64,000 nucleotides of DNA, taken from NCBI RefSeq assembly GCF_036669915.1, contig NC_089322.1, forward strand, positions 17,911,719 to 17,975,718. The letters are read 5' to 3'. The notes under the pieces were generated by a model. The model ran no database searches. It was not told where the DNA came from and saw nothing but the letters and a program-made list of their open reading frames with translations. Shown here in pieces: positions 61,400 to 64,000 of this stretch. The DNA comes from Pocillopora verrucosa. Its lineage: Eukaryota > Cnidaria > Anthozoa > Scleractinia > Pocilloporidae. The position numbers were made by a program, and so were the translations under genes. Numbering within the stretch: position 1 is the stretch's first letter; each line of letters opens with the position of its first letter.

Positions 61400-61763
61400 A
61401 ATAAGGGATTTATTATTCCACTAATTTCTAATGTTTTGTCGTTCAGTTTTCGAAATACATCCTACGGCCTCATCTAAACTTCTTACATATCGATTGTTAA
61501 GGCCTGCACGAAAGACGAAAATAATGTCAACGAAACCATTATTATAGCCAACGGAAAAAAAAGCGCTTTAAACTTTGGTGTTGAAAAAGCGAAGCCAAGA
61601 AACGGGGGAAAAACCACACAAGTTAAATTGTTCTAAGAGTCCATTTTGTTGTTCCGTTTTCCGTCTGTGTTTTCGCCTTGCTCTACAGCGTAGTACCGTG
61701 GCATATTTTGCGCGTTCCATTGCCCTAGTATGATAAAATTACATAGTAGTGGAATAATAAATT
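61400..61763. mobile_element. fold-back element
   Basis: tttattattccacta near 61408-61422 and tagtggaataataaa near 61746-61760 are exact reverse complements bounding about 350 bp of non-coding sequence. This fits a non-autonomous inverted-repeat element. Confidence 0.55.
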
Positions 61764-62573
61764 TCAATATTTTAACTCTGCAGAGTTTACTCGCCTAAAT
61801 AAGTGAACGAAACATTAAAAATAACCTGGATTTGTGCGTAAATTCAGTATGATCATTGATCAATATTCTCGTAAATTTTCGAAATGAATATGATATTACA
61901 CTTTATGCTGTTTCCTACTAAGCTATGCAACTCTGAGCAAACAGGTTCTCGTTGAAATGAAGCAACAATCGGCAATTAATCTCAACCTTCGTCAACAAAC
62001 CCTCTAGGGCATGACGGAATCAAAATGATGTGATCATATATAATAAGTTATTGGCTGCAACTTTTAGAAAGTAATTCCTATTGGTTTTCGGAGTCTGCAG
62101 GAATTTTTAAAATGAAGAAATATTGAGGTCTTGGCCATCTTTTCTACGAGTAAAAAAGTTGAAAAATCCAAGAAGCATCTTCTCGCACAAATTAAAAAGA
62201 AATCGTGGTACGTAAAAATTATGTTCAATTTTGAATAACAATAAAAAAATCAACTCCCTTAGTGATGTTTTTTCCGAGAATGAAAAGCTGAATTCAATCT
62301 TCCTTTTAAGACATCATTTTTAAGATCATTCTCTAGCTTTAAAGAATTGTTTTGGTTCAAAGGTTCCGTTGGGGACGTTTACGAATCATGTAAAATTAAT
62401 ATTTGAAAAAGTCCTTTACATGACATCAAGTAATCTATTCGTTTAAGGAATTAGTTCCTTTTTAGAAAGTTGTGAATCAATTTTGGATTCTTTTGTTTTA
62501 ATACCAGAAATGATTCGTGTCTATCACTGCTAGAGAACAAGACCTGTATGATATCGATTTTTCGAAATTTGGA

Positions 62574-62790
62574 TAAACCCTGGGCCTTTTGCTCCCATGA
62601 GTGACCAAAATAGAATTTCTCCTTACTATATCGGCACGATATCAAACAGACGATTGATGAGAATAAACAAAAATATCAATTAAGGGACCATTAGTTGATC
62701 CAATACCAAATTCTCAGAACTAACATCATTAAAATTGTATGGCAGACAGTAAGGAGAATTACGGATGAGATCTTAGGAGTGAAAGGGTTA
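62574..62790 (-). mobile_element. short inverted-repeat element, family A, reverse orientation
   Basis: Reverse copy of the family at 1268 and 17165: it begins aaccctgggccttttgctccca and ends gagtgaaagggtta, with gaatttctccttactat and ccaataccaaattctcag inside. Confidence 0.65.
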
Positions 62791-64000
62791 AGATGGTATG
62801 ATGAAGTTCACAGTTTCTCCGCTCTCATGAAAAACTACTTCTGACCAACCAAATTGTTTTAAAAATTTCTATCAATTTTTTTTACTTTTATATCAAAAAA
62901 ATCTTTTTCACTTTGACTTCTTCACAATTTTTTTTAGGATCGGAAATCTTTTTAGTTGCCAGTTTAAAAAACAAGAAAGAAAAAGACATTGATAAACACG
63001 AAATAAACTCGTGCAAGATGGAAACAAAATTACCAAACTAACAGATTCACAGAAATGTAATCTTCAATAATTTCATCAGAGGTCACGTCTCGTTAAAACT
63101 TGATTAAAAACCTTTCTGAGATTTAAAATTATTTCTGCCACCAATAACAACTTTATCGGAATAACCTTTTAATTTAGTTTTTGCTTTGAATGCAAGAACA
63201 TTGAAAAAATTTATTTCCACAGCATTTCTTCGAATTAAGCAAAAAACTTCGCTTGCATTTTTTGTCTGTTTTATTTTGCACTTCAAAACTTAACAATCAG
63301 CCTCCCAAGTGTTTTCTCTATTGAATTGATTAAAAAAGGTCCAATTTTGTGAAAAATTGTTTAGGATTCTCACTTAGCAGAGATGTAAAAAGAAATATAT
63401 ATATAAAAAAAGATGACGATACGTAAATTTGTGGAGCTTATTAAAATTTTAGGTATTCGAGAGTTTTAGGGAATAAATTACATTCGAAAGTCCTTATTTT
63501 GAACGATATGGAAATTCAAGAAAATTAACATTTTTTGGGCATATTTTTTTGAGCATAGGATTTGCCTCAAAAGCTAATATGGTGACATATTAACTTACAT
63601 CTCTTATGATCGGCTTGTTCATAAGCTCTCTGTCTCAGAATTAAAGGAGTCTTAAACAGGCACAGCTGTTACTATGGTAACTTGATACCTCATGTGGAAG
63701 GTCATAACATGTGGTATATTCTTCTAAAATTTGTATTTTTTTATCAAAATGCAAAATGATGGTAATGATTCACGTAAACAACATTGTTGTAGACTATTTA
63801 AAACATCTCAGTCAGATAGTTTTCCTTCTCATTTGACTCAGCCTATATACGAATGCACAAATCCAGATTTTTAAGCTTTACAAGGGCAGATAGTTTAGTA
63901 ATCGCAAAAACTAAAATAACTTGAACTAACCTTAACAGAAGTCATCCCGTTTTCCTTTCTTCCTCTGAATTTCTTGAATTTGAGATGTACCCATTCTGCG

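Larger units (their letters stand above)
55251..64000. other. AT-rich region without a recognisable gene
   Basis: 8.7 kb with no exon I can support. The longest frames (57291-57530, 60460-60696) start with non-ATG codons and have no family features or convincing splice context. The region could be intergenic or part of a long intron of a gene beyond 64000. It contains a few inverted-repeat elements and one tandem repeat, listed separately. Confidence 0.6.

Overview
The window looks like nuclear DNA of an animal, most likely a cnidarian such as a stony coral or sea anemone. This is an inference. It rests on AT-rich sequence, many GT-AG introns, animal genes (SEC13, CENP-L, a PDZ/death-domain protein), dense short inverted-repeat elements, and a cellular-type RNA-dependent RNA polymerase (RdRP), which cnidarians keep and vertebrates and insects have lost. 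All gene models below were built by hand by joining splice sites and checking that the reading phase closes exactly.

Layout. 1.5-6.1 kb, minus: a 534-residue protein with three PDZ-like domains and a C-terminal death domain. 7.3-11.9 kb, plus: a PLP enzyme of the serine racemase/threonine dehydratase family (326 residues, 7 exons). 13.3-14.5 kb, minus: single-exon CENP-L, head-to-head with SEC13 (14.8-23.8 kb, plus, 12 exons, 312 residues). The introns and gaps here are full of short inverted-repeat elements, some nested.

24.5-55.25 kb is a head-to-tail duplication of a unit of about 15 kb. Each unit holds one very large gene with the same seven coding exons and full open frames: copy A 27080-38463 (2784 residues) and copy B 42327-54011 (2767 residues). 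In order, each protein has: an N-terminal zinc-binding domain resembling the RIG-I C-terminal domain; a Dicer/RIG-I-type SF2 helicase; a complete cellular RdRP with the DLDGD catalytic motif; a Cid1/TUTase-like nucleotidyltransferase with its helical domain; a KH-like segment; a very basic probable nuclear signal; and an unassigned C-terminal region of about 250 residues. Helicase, RdRP and nucleotidyltransferase are separate subunits of RNA-directed RNA polymerase complexes in fission yeast (Rdp1, Hrr1, Cid12) and separate partners in C. elegans (EGO-1/RRF-1, DRH-3, CDE-1). Here they are one polypeptide, twice. This is the main discovery candidate in the window: a single-chain small-RNA amplification machine.

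The two units share a promoter-proximal 5' exon with a GAS-like (STAT-type) palindrome and an octamer. They differ by transposon insertions in introns, and show patchy near-identity in exon 1 that suggests gene conversion. 55.25-64 kb shows no convincing gene, only AT-rich sequence, inverted-repeat elements and an 88-bp tandem repeat.
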